A stretch of 64,000 nt of DNA. It comes from Alitta virens (taxonomy: Eukaryota > Annelida > Polychaeta > Phyllodocida > Nereididae). Location: NCBI GenBank assembly GCA_932294295.1, contig OW028577.1, positions 7,777,501-7,841,500 of the forward strand. Reading direction: 5' to 3'. Of the stretch, positions 10,005 to 22,800 are shown one piece after another. The notes below the pieces were generated by a model that was not told the DNA's origin, ran no database searches, and saw nothing but the letters and a program-made list of their open reading frames with translations. Position 1 is the first letter of the stretch. Each line of letters begins with the position of its first letter. Made by a program: the position numbers and the translations under genes.

Positions 10005-13000
10005 ACACATTGTGCAAGGACCTTGCATTGTGCTTGACTTTTGCTCAATCGTTGGGAAATATTTGAAAACACAGTGTGACACTGATTTTGTGGCCATTTT
10101 AAATTTTAGGAACGGTGTTTCAGTCAAATGAATTCTGCCAACTAAAGTCTAAAGATAAACAAGAATCCACACTTCTTTTGACAATATACTCTGCAATATC
10201 TAAAGGGATATTTTCTAAACACATTGCTGTGGTTACTAACGCCTTTCATGTTTGCAGGGCAGGGGTCTAGACAGACTTTATTTCTTCAAAAACAAGAAGG
10301 GCCGAAGAAGGTCAAATGACTGCCTGATGAACTGACCACCTGACAGGACAACACAACTGACCCAACGACTGACCATCGGTGATGTTTACACCTGTCTGGT
10401 CTGTCGGTGGTCTTCAAGATGTGATGGTCATCTTGTCCGTTTTGTACCTTGGACAAACAGAGATTTAGAAGGAGAGACCCTATCCTGACAACCTGGTCTC
10501 TCTGACAAACAAACTTTAGCCACGGGCAAACACCTTCAGCTCCTCAAACATGCCGAGCCTGCAGATTAAAAACGGTCAACATTGAAAAAATTCCTAATCT
10601 AATTGCCCATCTTGCTTGTAAGCCAGTGAACTAACATCTTTATGGACCTTAATGAGGCAGTGGACTTTGACTTGACAACACAGACAGGTTTGTATGAGGA
10701 GACAAGTCTAACATAGACAGAGTAGACAGTTTGACTAACAGATCCAAGATCCGGAATAGGTCACGTTCCTAGGATTACCCATCGATTCATCAAATTTACA
10801 TTTCTGCTTAATATCTTCGGCAAATGTCATGTTGACGATCCCTGCTTTGATCCTGTCATTCCAAGCTAGGAGTTCCATTCCAGTGCATGGATATCAAATT
10901 AAGCCAAGTGTGCTTCGTGTACCTGATAGATTTAAACCAGAACTTTCGAAAGGTACAAACCATAAATAGCATCACGCAATTATAATAAAGACTTTACTGC
11001 CAGTAATTTCAGTGGTAGGTAGTGGAATTGTTGTGGGCAAGGTAAACACCGGTGGTAATGAAGGTAGTTGTGTGAAAATTACCATAAACAAGGCATATGG
11101 TGGACGTTGGAACGTGTGAGGTGCGCCTCGTGGTCTGAGTGTAATTGAATGTGCATCCTGATAGGAGGTGAGTCCTAAAGGTGAGTCCTATGGCATCAGA
11201 TGTTATCTCAGTGTAAGTGAGAGGGCCTTTGCTTCCTCTTATTTAGGCCCTCGGTGCCTTATGTACTCTAGTCTCGTCATAAATCTCGCATGAACTCACA
11301 TGCATGGCCGAAACGAGATTTAGATCTCAGGTCAAACTGTAACACCATTTTTTCTACTTTTCCCTTTTTTTTGCTGAGCATTCACTCATCCTGTTTGCCC
11401 CCGAGTGACTTTTCTGCCTTTTTCAGAGCGGCCTGTCACTTTTATTTGCTCCCAAAAAGACTCCTTCCAACCTTAGTGTGAACTATAGGACATTTAATGC
11501 CCAGTTTCCTGAAGTTTCAATGAAGGCGGTTGTAAAAACCGGGAGTATAATGAACAGGTGCCACAGCCTGAATGCATAACCTTTTGCAACTGCTTTTTAG
11601 TCTCCACAGTAGAGGCTTTGCAGTGGCCCATAAAATCTTGCTCGCAAGTCTATCAAACATTGTCCTTTGCCTACTATCTGAATAACATCAAGGACGTTCT
11701 TGCACTGTGTACAGCATTGGTTCGAAACTCTGCGCTGGTCTGACAAACAACACAATCATTTGCACAGCGTGGTTTCATTCTACCAGCTTTTACTGTTATG
11801 GTATAGACCAGCTATCGATCAAAAGAAAATTGCTCTCCATTCGTCATAATTTATCTCACTGTGTACAATAGAGCACAGTTTGATGTCATATGCATGAATG
11901 TCATATGCATGGTTTATGCGCATTTTAGCTGTTGTGTGCAAAAAAAAGAGGAGGCCCTGTCACCACAGAGTTGCTGCATGTATAATTTCATGATAAGAAT
12001 CTTGTCCAATTACCCTATAAACGGACTCTATGAGCTTCCAAGACAGCTTAAAATATTGTTTTTCATACGATAAGGAAAAACGAGGGGCTGAAAAAACAGT
12101 CAAGGGATAAGTTTTCATAAATATACCTGATAAGGTTTTATCATTTTTGGTTGGTATTTATCCAATTTTGTCAGATGAACTCCTTTCACTAATAGCCTAG
12201 TAGTAGGCGATGACATCCACATGACCATATCTAATCAGGTATTAAAGTTGGCACCAAAGCAATTGTCTTCTGTACAAAACAAAATCCCATAGTGTGTGGC
12301 CCATCAAAGACACTGCTCTATGACAACTTCATTTTCTTCATGTAATAATTATAACTTCAAAGGACTGCTCCTAACATCAATCTAAACTTCAGAAGAGATT
12401 ATAAGCAAAAGCATGCCCTGGAGAATCGGACCACTGTTTAGAGCATGCTGAGTGATTTGTGAGCCGAATGACCAACACACAATGACGTCACATTGCGCAT
12501 TGTTAGGTCATTGATGAAGTGCTTGTGCTAGAGGATGTAAATGCTCCAACGACAGGGAACAAACAAGGGGTGCTCAAAAGATTCGTCTCGGGGGAGGTGG
12601 GGACTCTTGGAGGTGCCAACTGAGACTATGATGTCTTCATTGGTCGATTGGGCCAATAGCCGTTTCGGCGGAAACAAAAAAGGCCCATGGCCTTCAGCAG
12701 TGGACGTCCCACTTCGCCAATTAAACAGCTGAAATACAAGAGAAAGGGCCTCGGGTGATTGCCACAACAAAGGAGTGCTAACTTATAGCTCTGCCTTTAC
12801 TGGCCAACCCAGTCCTAATTGAGCTCATTTGGACACGAGAAAAACAACCAAGCAGAAGGCCCGGGCCCCCAGGCCAAGACATTCTCATATAAGGACCTAA
12901 TACATTTAAGATGGGAGGACCCATGTATCTCATTATCTATGGGAACATAATCAGACACAATGAATCAAAAGCTTAAATTAAAACTCAGTTTCTTGAGATA

Positions 13001-14757
13001 CATGCATATTTCATGAATGCGCTGACTGGAGGGGATGGGCACACGGACCATCAAGGCATTTTGTATTCTGCATGGCCCAATGTTTATGTTGCAAAGGATG
13101 AACATTTGGTGTTCTTGACAAAGCAAATGAGAGGGGTTGCAAATGAGCTGATACAACAGATGGGTGGGCACTCTTGTCCTGCATTCTAATATTCTGCATA
13201 AGACAAGGTGTTCCTCTGACCACTGGTCATAACTCTACTGACCACTCATCCACGATAGTTTTGAGCTGCTGGAACAAAGGACTCATTTGACGCAAGAATT
13301 ATGTTGCCAAGGAAAAATCGTATCCAATGCTACGAGACAAATTGAGGGGGTTCGTGTTGACCTCTGACATTGGGCTCATTATATATGAAGGCGGTGCACG
13401 TATTGGTGGGCCCTTAAGGTCAGTGTAGGTCATTTGAAGGTCATTTTAAAGTCCTGTGGTCCCTTTCAATTTCTTTTGGTCATTTCCAGCCATAGCACCT
13501 ACCCACCAATGCACAAATCAGTTGAAATCATTCCAGTCAGCTGTAAACATTGTCTATCATGGCTCCACGACAGATTGTCAAATACAATGAGGGCCAAGCG
13601 TCGGTTTTGAAGGACCTTACTTGCTCTACCTCCCCCCTTCCGCCCCCATCCCGCCTGCCGACTTTGATGACCACCATTTGCATTTCACTTACATACTCTT
13701 TAACACTCCTTAATGTAGGTAATTTGAGTTATTACCAGCCACTTGCCATATGAGGCGTGTAAGGAAAATATGGTCATGCAAGCGTCCAGCATTTCCACCA
13801 ATGGGATCAACAAGGATTGTGTGAGATGCTGCTCAACCTAACAATGCAAATGGTCACTCTTGGTCCATCATTCTGCTCGGCTGGTCAGCTGCTCTCCTCT
13901 GTGGTCATCAGGGCTTTTCAAAATGCCCACCTCCCGTTGTCACCAAGGATTCAACAAAATGGGCGACGCGTTCAACTACAAGACCTAGCAAGACTCACAC
14001 AACACTCTCACAGCACCCTTTTGTAGGCACTTTGAGTAATAACAGGCCACAGTCAATTGAGATTGCCAGTGATTCACTATTGTGCCATTTTCCCACCATC
14101 AGTAGCAAGTTCCTGTTTAGTCCAAAGGTACTATAGCAACACAAAATATTCAAACACACTTGTAACCCAGTGTAGCCAACATCTGCCTCTTCGATATTGT
14201 GAGGGTTCTACACGAATCAATTTCTGCCACAGTGGGTTCTTTGCAAGCCAAATTGATGTCTTCCCAGCCATCGACTGCTATTGGATTTATGATTGTGTTA
14301 TTTTGCAAGAAAATTTGGTTAATGACTTTGTGCACAGTACAAAAATCCATACGTGGCTGATTGCAGTGACTTTAGTGTGTCATATTTTACATAGATTATG
14401 TAGCCATCTTCTTTTATGTATAGAAGTTAATAAGTGACATTGCTTTTGATTCAATTCACCCAGTGATTGACAGGTTGTAATAGCTCATAGTTTGATAAAG
14501 TGAGGTAAACGTTGTGGTCTTACATTGAATTTGACCAAAACATCCCAAGTCATTGATTGTAGTCAGTTGCAGGCTTGCAGCTCAATGGTAAATCATTAGT
14601 CAGGTTGTTTTGGTCAAGACAAATTACACTGACACACGCTATGTTTACCTTATAAAATGAAAAAGTAAACCCATAAAATATATACAATACACAAATCGTA
14701 TTTACTTACGACATAGCCAATCTATCTGAGTAGTCTCTTGGTAAAACGAATGACTTT
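10005..14757. other. Non-coding stretch, no gene recognised
   Basis: No coding signal. Of note are three AGGTCA half-sites within 27 bases (13417-13443) and paired CCAAT/ATTGG motifs near 12640-12660. Open frames here are short and featureless. Confidence 0.45.
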
Positions 14758-14796
14758 GACATTTTGACTAACTTTATAGACATTTTGACTAACTTT
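14758..14796. repeat. Short tandem repeat, 21-bp unit
   Basis: The 18-mer GACATTTTGACTAACTTT occurs at 14758-14775 and again at 14779-14796. Its first 16 bases recur at 52309-52324, so the motif is dispersed. Confidence 0.75.
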
Positions 14797-15045
14797 TTCA
14801 TTATTTTTTCCAAATTTGAGTCAATTCGACTGTAAATTGAATGCTGCTGTCGGGCCGCCATACATCTTACTTGACAAGTGAGTTTTTAGTCAGACACATG
14901 CACAGTCAGTATCGTGTATGCCACAAGTCACAAGGACTAACATCGCAGTCAAAAAGTTACTTTGCTTGATGGTGACTATGACTGACCAACTTGTCTGAAA
15001 AAGCTTACTAACTTGTGAATAAGATATGACCATGAAAGGCCAGAC

Positions 15046-15137
15046 ATTCTAGATAGTTACATTTTTTAAAAGATTTTAAGTATACTGTATAATTCTAGAT
15101 AGTTAAATTTTTTTAAAGATTTTCAGTGTACTAGATA
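15046..15137. repeat. Tandem duplication, two 46-bp units
   Basis: Unit 1 at 15046-15091 and unit 2 at 15092-15137 both start ATTCTAGATAGTTA and differ at a handful of bases. A second small duplication follows (16-mer at 15163-15178 and 15189-15204). Confidence 0.8.
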
Positions 15138-15204
15138 ATTTCAAAATCATGTGCATTGAACAATGAATGTTTCAATATTGAACACTGCATGAATGTTTCA
15201 ATAT

Positions 15205-18200
15205 CAAATTTACACATAAAGATTGTAAACACTAACCTAATTTGCTCGTAGTCTCTGCAAATGATCGTTGTTCGAAAGATGTCTGAATCCATTGTAAACA
15301 AATGCTCCACAAATGCTCCACAAATGATCTTTGCATTGAGATCACCCATTACATCGAGTCAATACAGCAAATGGTCAATCTCTTCATGTCGCGTGTACGT
15401 AATCAGATAACACTAACGTCTCCTAATGGTCAAAGTTTAACGAGGATTATGTCCCCCTTCAGAGCATCTAATTACGGGATCAATTTGGTTATGTAATGGT
15501 CACTTTGATCCTTCACTGATTACTTTGGGATCAGGCATGATACAACGGCTTGTTGATTCTTGTTCAATTAGACGTAATCCTCACAATGAGTAAATAGTTA
15601 GATCATGATTCAACTTGTCTAAATATAAAACCAGATCAAAATAATCCATTTCACATATTATAACCAGTTGAAATATTTAAAGGGTGTTGTGCTATATTAT
15701 TTACCCCATTCATTGAAGAAGACATTTTTGCTTTTGTGTCACTTTTACTGCTTTCACCTTTCCACAATGCCTATAGGGTGCAGAAGACTTTTAAGGCTTT
15801 TTTTTTGTTGCACCTTGGGAACTGACTTCAAATTGAATATCAAATGTCAGCCCAATAAATATTAATAATTAGCCTGATCGCACAACCATGAAAGTTTCAA
15901 AAGGTGTGGGTGCCACTGTTGGTATTGCGTGTGAAGCGTTTGAAAAATGGAAAACAAAGGATTCTACAAACATAAAAGGCTTTTAAAATGGGATTTAGGG
16001 ACTAGGAGACCAGACCTAGGTACCTGGAGAAATGCCTGCCATTATCACTTAGCAAGGTGTGGCTGCATGGTTATCACCTGAAAAAAAGAAAGGGGGGGCA
16101 ATAAAACGCATCCATGATGTCCATCTGGCCTTTCATTTGACCAAACAATCACCTATTGTCCACCAAAAAGCAATGAATATCTGTTCTAATAAACTGGTGG
16201 CCCAATAGGTGAAAGTGCTAGCTTTGCTGTCCATGAAGGTTGAAAGGGAGGAACATGGTTAAAGATCCGGTGGCCATCTTTGGTTAAATCCCCGGATATC
16301 TCGCAGACTCACGTGCGCTCGAGATTTCGTGCCCGAGATCAAAAGAATGCACGCATGGACGGCCTCCCCACAAAACGACCGAATTTTGGATTAAATCATA
16401 AAAGTTGATAGAGATAGACACGCGCCCTGTATTCAAAAGCTCACACGCATGCAATAACATAAAGGTCTGGAGTTCAAGCATTCACATTGTGTGGGAAAAT
16501 ATCAAACAATTCCCAACAATTCTATGATTGTATGAATTGGGAACACAATGATGGCCAGTGGCTGGTCAAAATTATTAGCAAAATAAATATCACTCATAGA
16601 CAGCTGTATGTGCTGCTAATAGAGACGCCGGCCATTGACATTTGGCTGGTGGTACTTGGTCCAAATGGGCTCTAGGAGAATCTATTCAGGTGAAAGTGGA
16701 AACCTGGCATTACCAGCACCTCCCCTAAAGAATTCTTCGCTGTAGGAATGAAGAATTGCAAAGGGGCAACAGTGTGACCCGTTCTTTTGAGTTAATTTGA
16801 AAAGTAGCGGTGTAGAGTGTCGATTGTCGAGGGAACAAGACGGGCGGGCTGTGGGTTGACTTTCTGATGAACCTAATGTGTAATTTGCAACAATTTGGCC
16901 ATGCATGGAAGGCAGCCGCGTTGAATAGCGTCATGACGTAGCGTTACGACGGCGAGCGACGTTCTGAGGAACGTAAACAGCAGGCGGTGGGATGCGACAT
17001 TCGAGTCGATGACATGTCACAATAGACCTTCACTTTCCCCGTGAATTTGTTCAGGAAGTGTCGAAGAAGTCTATAATTACAATTTAGCCAGTGGTCAGGT
17101 ATCACACGAATCAAAGTCATTGTGTTTGGCTTGTTAAATGTGAATAGAACAAGGTCAGGTATAAGATGATTAAAGATGTTGGTCTTCAGCAAATTTCACA
17201 GCTCAGCTGGTTCGCATACATTGCTTGCATTAATGAGGAGTATTCGACCTTTGAACGCAAATTGCATCTGCCCTGAATTGGTCAAGAATAAGAAGTTTTA
17301 ACGCTGGACTGGACATCAGTGTGACCAAGTGCCCCAGGTGTATCCTAGATGGGAATAATGACAAAGCGGGAACAAATGAGACACGAGAGATATCAACAAA
17401 AGCAATGAAAGCATCCCCCCTTGGACACATTTGATTCATCTGACCTCATTTGCTACAAACCACCTCATTAGATACATACGACCTCATTTGGTACCTGGGC
17501 ACCCATGTTTGGGTTATTATGGAAAGCGTCTCACCTTGTCAACACGATCAGGCGACCCCTGACCTTGGTCTAGCTCAAGGTCATTTGAATTTAATAACAA
17601 TTTCGATTCATTGACTCGAGTTTCCCCACCAAACATCAGTCACGAGAGAATTGGGAGCAGCTTGATGTAACCTTTCCTGTTCATGGCATCAATTATGCAT
17701 CAGGGGCACTGATGGTTATGTTTCCCCATGAAATATTAATATCATTACGTTCGCTTGTTTATGGTTGATGTAACAGGCTGCATAGAATATGGACTTCTAC
17801 GTGACTTTTTTGGGGGTCCCTTTTTTTTAAATTAAATAAGGCAAAAACTACTCACATATCCCCCCACAAGATGTGAGTGTGTCTCAATCCTTCAATACGG
17901 CCAATCATACCATTATTGGAGAAATAATTTAGGAAGTCAAAACACTGTCTCAACGATTAGCAATTACCCCTACAAAAGACCATTAAGAGGTCTTAATGAC
18001 CCCTCCATCACCTTATACTTAAAGATAATTAGCCAAACAAGGGGACACGCAATCTGGTCATGGACAGAACATTTTTCCACGCGCATTTTCACCTCGATAC
18101 AACAGCAGCTGCCAACGGTTGCCAGGGACCAGTGGCGACACCTCAACAGCTGTTGTCAAGGCTGTTGTCATGGCTACACACCTTTTGATAAGTTGAACGG

Positions 18201-18640
18201 GACATCAAAGTTTCTCAACAGACTTACCCTGGGGGAAATGATACATAAAGAGCACAAGCATGTTACTGTAAGGGTGAGATGAAAAGCCCTGCATGGAGTA
18301 TCTAAAGCTCCTTGGGCCACCATATGGGGCACACTTGAAGGCCCAAGGACCTATTCTATATGGAAACATTGACTCAACCCCAGCACCAAAGGAGTCATCC
18401 TTGGGCAATTGTGACTAAATACAGATGTGCATTTGCTGCAAAACAGGCACCCTAAGTTCTTGTGCATTCATCTCTGTCTTTGAGTCAAGGTTGTCTCTCC
18501 AATGGTGCATGGACATATATGAATTAGGAATTAGTTTATTTTGCAGGCAATATAACAATGTACAATACAAACAAGATTTCGACATAAACAATCAGAAATA
18601 TACAAAACACCTTCAATTCATAATATCATACCTACGGGAC
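15205..18640. other. Non-coding stretch with a CpG-dense patch
   Basis: No gene recognised. Positions 16920-17010 are strikingly CpG-rich, with repeated GCG, ACG and GACG steps, within otherwise CpG-poor DNA. This may be a regulatory or unmethylated patch. Confidence 0.4.
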
Positions 18641-18770
18641 TACACCCAAAAGCATAAGCTTGGTAATTACATGGAGTCACTAGAGATATATTACCATGGA
18701 GCCATGTGACTCCATGGTAATTACACTGTATATATAGAAGCATGGTGCCACCGGTTCTGGTGGCCCCATG
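18641..18770. repeat. Hairpin cluster (palindromic repeat family member)
   Basis: A perfect 11-bp stem TTACCATGGAG/CTCCATGGTAA (18691-18701 with 18710-18720) has an 8-base loop. An alternative pairing is possible with GGTAATTACATGGAGTCAC upstream (18662-18680). Twenty bases on is a second stem, CATGGTGCCACC (18741-18752) with GGTGGCCCCATG (18759-18770), with one mismatch. The first palindrome shares its sequence with the one at 33190-33229, so this looks like a small foldback element. Confidence 0.65.
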
Positions 18771-19430
18771 GTAGAAGTTCAAGCCATGTCCACTGCCTTC
18801 ATATGTTTCTGTCAATAGGAAACATTACGCTGGACAGGAGGTCGAGATAATTCCTGTCATTTGACCAACAAAGCCATGATCAATATCCTTGAAGCATTTT
18901 GTCCTAATAAGATCAGAAGAAATGCATGAGTGACCTAGTATAAAAAAGCACAATTCGATGTACCTGACTCAATTGCAATTATCCTGAACAATCATGACAT
19001 TTGAAGAGGACCTCTCCTCTCTGATGGACACTGATCACTGAAATTGCACGTGGGGATAGGACCTGCGCGTGGTCCTAATGACCTGGAACTATGCATGCAT
19101 GACACACCTTGATTGCAACCTGGGTGCAACTGACTTGTCACACACCTATTACCTGTAGCCCCAGAACAATCACTCCGCATGTGGTCCCATCACTTTTCAC
19201 AGGCAATAAAAAGCACCAGCGAATCAAAGAAAAGACAATAATGCCCTCCAATAGATGTCCTTTGTTTTCATTGTTGTTTTGAACCAACAGCCTTCACTTT
19301 ATAGTTGCTAATCTCGCCTGCAGGTTTTTCTGGCATCTGTTCCTGTTCTGGTGGCCCATGTAATTTCATTATAATTTGCCAAGCAGGAAGACAAAAGCAA
19401 AAACAGTGATGCGTGTTGTCAATATCTATA

Positions 19431-19807
19431 CAGTTAGTTTCAGACAAAGCTAAATAACTTCTGCTATATGATGCTACCTGCCACTAAACAGAACTGTCTG
19501 GCTATAGCTGGCTACTCAAAGCCAGATCTAAAAGTACATGCAGCACTTTTTGTTATGTAAATTGAGAGTTATGCATATTTGTAATCTTTTGTGGAATAGA
19601 TGCATGTCGATTGCACATACATATGTACATATTTATGATATATTAGGTAAATTTCTTACATTTACCAAGGTTTATAGTTTTTCATTGGTGGTAGTTTAAG
19701 CCGGCTATAACGTAGACATAAGCAGCTGGCTTTAGCCAGTTACGGTTACAGCCAGGAATAGGTTGCTACAGCTGACTATAGTCGACCATATTTTATGAAA
19801 CTAACTG
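19431..19807 (+). mobile_element. TA-flanked MITE, copy 1
   Basis: A non-autonomous DNA transposon of 377 bp. Perfect 12-bp terminal inverted repeats CAGTTAGTTTCA (19431-19442) and TGAAACTAACTG (19796-19807) are flanked by TA on both sides. A second, subterminal inverted repeat is built from CTGGCTATAGCTGGCTACTC on the left and GGCTTTAGCCAGTTACGG on the right. The TA duplication and CAGT start are compatible with Tc1/mariner-like mobilisation, but no transposase is present. Copies 2 and 3 lie at 26106 and 52372. Confidence 0.9.
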
Positions 19808-19809
19808 TA

Positions 19810-22800
19810 CCTCAGAATAAAATAGTTGCAAAAAAATAAATATTATATTTATTTTACAGTTAAATGATTCACATAATATATATAAATTAGGAAGCAGCAA
19901 TGTGGCCAGGGATCATCAATATTTTTTCTGTTACTATACAGTTATTGTTGCTTAACTACACTGTTTTACCTTTGATTAGATAGCTTGGACAGTTACACAC
20001 TTTGAATACCTTGGCAGCCTGACTGAATGTATCAATTAAGTGCGAATGTACATGCAGATAGGATCGAAGCACCTGTGGGGTACATTAGGGGGTAATGGCA
20101 TGGCGGGGGCAAAAAGGGGCACCTTGTGCACCAGGGGTTCGAGGAGAACGGCGTCCAGCCCCGGGCTGTCCTGCCCTCACCCCCCCCCCCCCCATCTCCC
20201 CCCGAAACCACCTCAACTCACGATTCTAAAACGAAAACACATGTCCCGCTGGAAAGCATTACGGCCAATTACCCTTCCCACCTTCGCCAGTAAATCTAGA
20301 AAAATAGCAAAATGATGATGATAAAAAACTGAGTCTCTGATATGCGCATTAAATTATCTTTTTTGTCTCTACATCGTGCACTGAATTTAGACAGTAATTC
20401 CATGAATTTATATTGGGTCGATTTATCCTCACAATTCACATGCTATATTCATTGTAAAGCACCCCACAATGCATTTGCCCATTTTCTGCTCATCTATTCC
20501 CTTTTATTTCTGCCCATCCGTTATTTGACCGCAGCTTTTTCCCTTCAGTCACGCATCACTGAACCTGCAGGTGCCAGGACGCTGCGTCATGGCGTGCCAC
20601 GTGGCGATCCGTCTTTGATGACCTTTTATAGACTGCACGCCGACGCGACGTCTTTCGGTGTGCCCTGGCGTCTAGAGCGTCGTGGGGGAAAAAGGTGGAC
20701 TTTGTCTTTCACCTTGAGCACTTGCCCTTCACATGACCTCGGTTTAACAGGGTGCACCTTGACATGCTTCGAATCAACCTGCTACCATGGAGTCAGTTTA
20801 CAACTTTTGCCAGTAGCTGATTCAGGAATGGTTCTCTTCCCTCTCCCCGAGGGTGATGCAGTGCTGCTGTTATGAGATCTTACGTAACACGGCTGATAGG
20901 AAAGAGATAGGCGCCCCCTAGAGCGAAAACGCCACTGATAAAACCGAATTACATCAACAGGAAACGATTCTGACCGAGAGAGTATAGAGTTTAGGTGCAA
21001 GGTGACCCTGCTGGCCAGTTGGGAACATTTCAATTTCCTTCTAGATTACCTGATAATTGCAACACAATGACATGATGCAGCACCATCCTTCATACACTAT
21101 CATGACGTAATTGCCTCTGATCACGTGGTAGTTTGTTGATTACGTAATTGCATCCCTTTCGGAGCGGGGACTCCTCTCTAATGACTATCTTTGCACGCTC
21201 TCTCGGCCAACAAACAGCTCACTAAGTTCCTAAATAACCCTGACTTTCTGTCAAAATGAAGTCTCCTATGCTCTGGTCATGCCCATGCACTCCCCACATG
21301 TGATGCTTGGGGGTTATCACGCAATCTTAACCCATTAAACAAGCAAAAAAGCACCCGAAGACTGTAGCAATCCAAGCGGTTACACGAGGGCTATGAAAAA
21401 ATTACTTATTGCTCCGCTGAGGCATGTGTCACAATTTGCAAGTCTGGAAAGAAAAAGTCAAGCAAAATGGAGACCGTTTTACTTTGACTTTCCCAAGGAA
21501 AAATATAAGTCACGTTTCTACTGAAAAGAACTTGCCAATATATATCACACCTAATCTGAGGGTTTAACAGAAATCTAAAAGGATTACAAAGGGGATTTAA
21601 ATGCCATTGAGGGATTTTAGAAGAGTGAGTTGGTGGTAATTAGAGACAGAGGGAGAGTAATCCACTGAGAAAAGGCTAGTGACGTTGTTATCTTGATTGA
21701 GATAAGACAGCTTGGCAAAAGGCAGTTTCTGGTGGCCACATGTCATGACAGTAAGTTCTTATACTGCCAGAGGCCATTGCCTAATCTTCCCAGGAAAAGT
21801 TTATGTATCTTTAAAGCTTGACTGAAGGTGAAAAAATGAGAAAAAAACAACTTGTAATGCATGTTAAAGTGGCAATATTGCCTTTCTCATGAGCTTTTAA
21901 CATTTAATCGAGTCGTTCATGCAAAGGCAAACTCCAAAAAAAGACGTTTTTCTTTACGCTGGAGTGTTTTCAAATAGACTTTCATGACAAGACGCCACCT
22001 AGCGTTAATTACATCGATGTAGGTGGCCAACACAAAGTTGGGTGGTTCCATAGAGAATTAATGGAGTGCATTTAGAATGTCCCTTTGCATTGTAATGAGG
22101 ATGCTGTTATTGCTTTCCTCTGAAATCGTGTTCCCATTGATGATTTTGGCTCTTTGAACGACCTAACGCCTGCCACGCCCGAATGATCCTTTAATGAAAA
22201 ATTACAGTATTGGGCGCACTGCTTAATCCGCCCTTAAATATTAATCCGCGATGGGTGGGGCACAAAAGAGTTCCCGGTCCAGCACGCGAGCCAAGTGTGA
22301 AGGGGCAAAAATTCAGGAGATGACAGATGTTTATGATGTTAATAACGATAGTGGAGAGATAGAGAGTGAGAAAGTGTCAGAGTTCTGAATAGTAAAGGCC
22401 TTCATTTGAATTTTTCTGTATATTCATATCAAGTTTAAGGTTGCTACTCAAATGTAGATCTAAAAACCTATTCAATTGAACCTCATTCCAAACTAAAGGT
22501 TTTCATAATAAAAATAAAAATATTAAATTTAAAATAAAAGAAAGAAACGCTCTTCAAAAATAGTAATTGTTCATATACATGGGGGTCATATATTTGTCAA
22601 TATATTTATGTAAACAAAAAATACATTAAAAAAAAAGTAAAAGCTGTAAATTTTTTTTTGATTTGTTGCTGAATTTAATTCTCAAGATATTTATAAATTA
22701 GTACAAACAATCATGGATGTATTACACATACACCCAAGATATAAATAAACACCTTCACCCCCTCATGCTATATATGATTACTGTCTACCTAATTGTACCC

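Noticed and set aside
20342..20875. 177-codon open frame over a CpG-dense patch
   Set aside because: No domain or signal seen; the CpG patch itself is reported instead.
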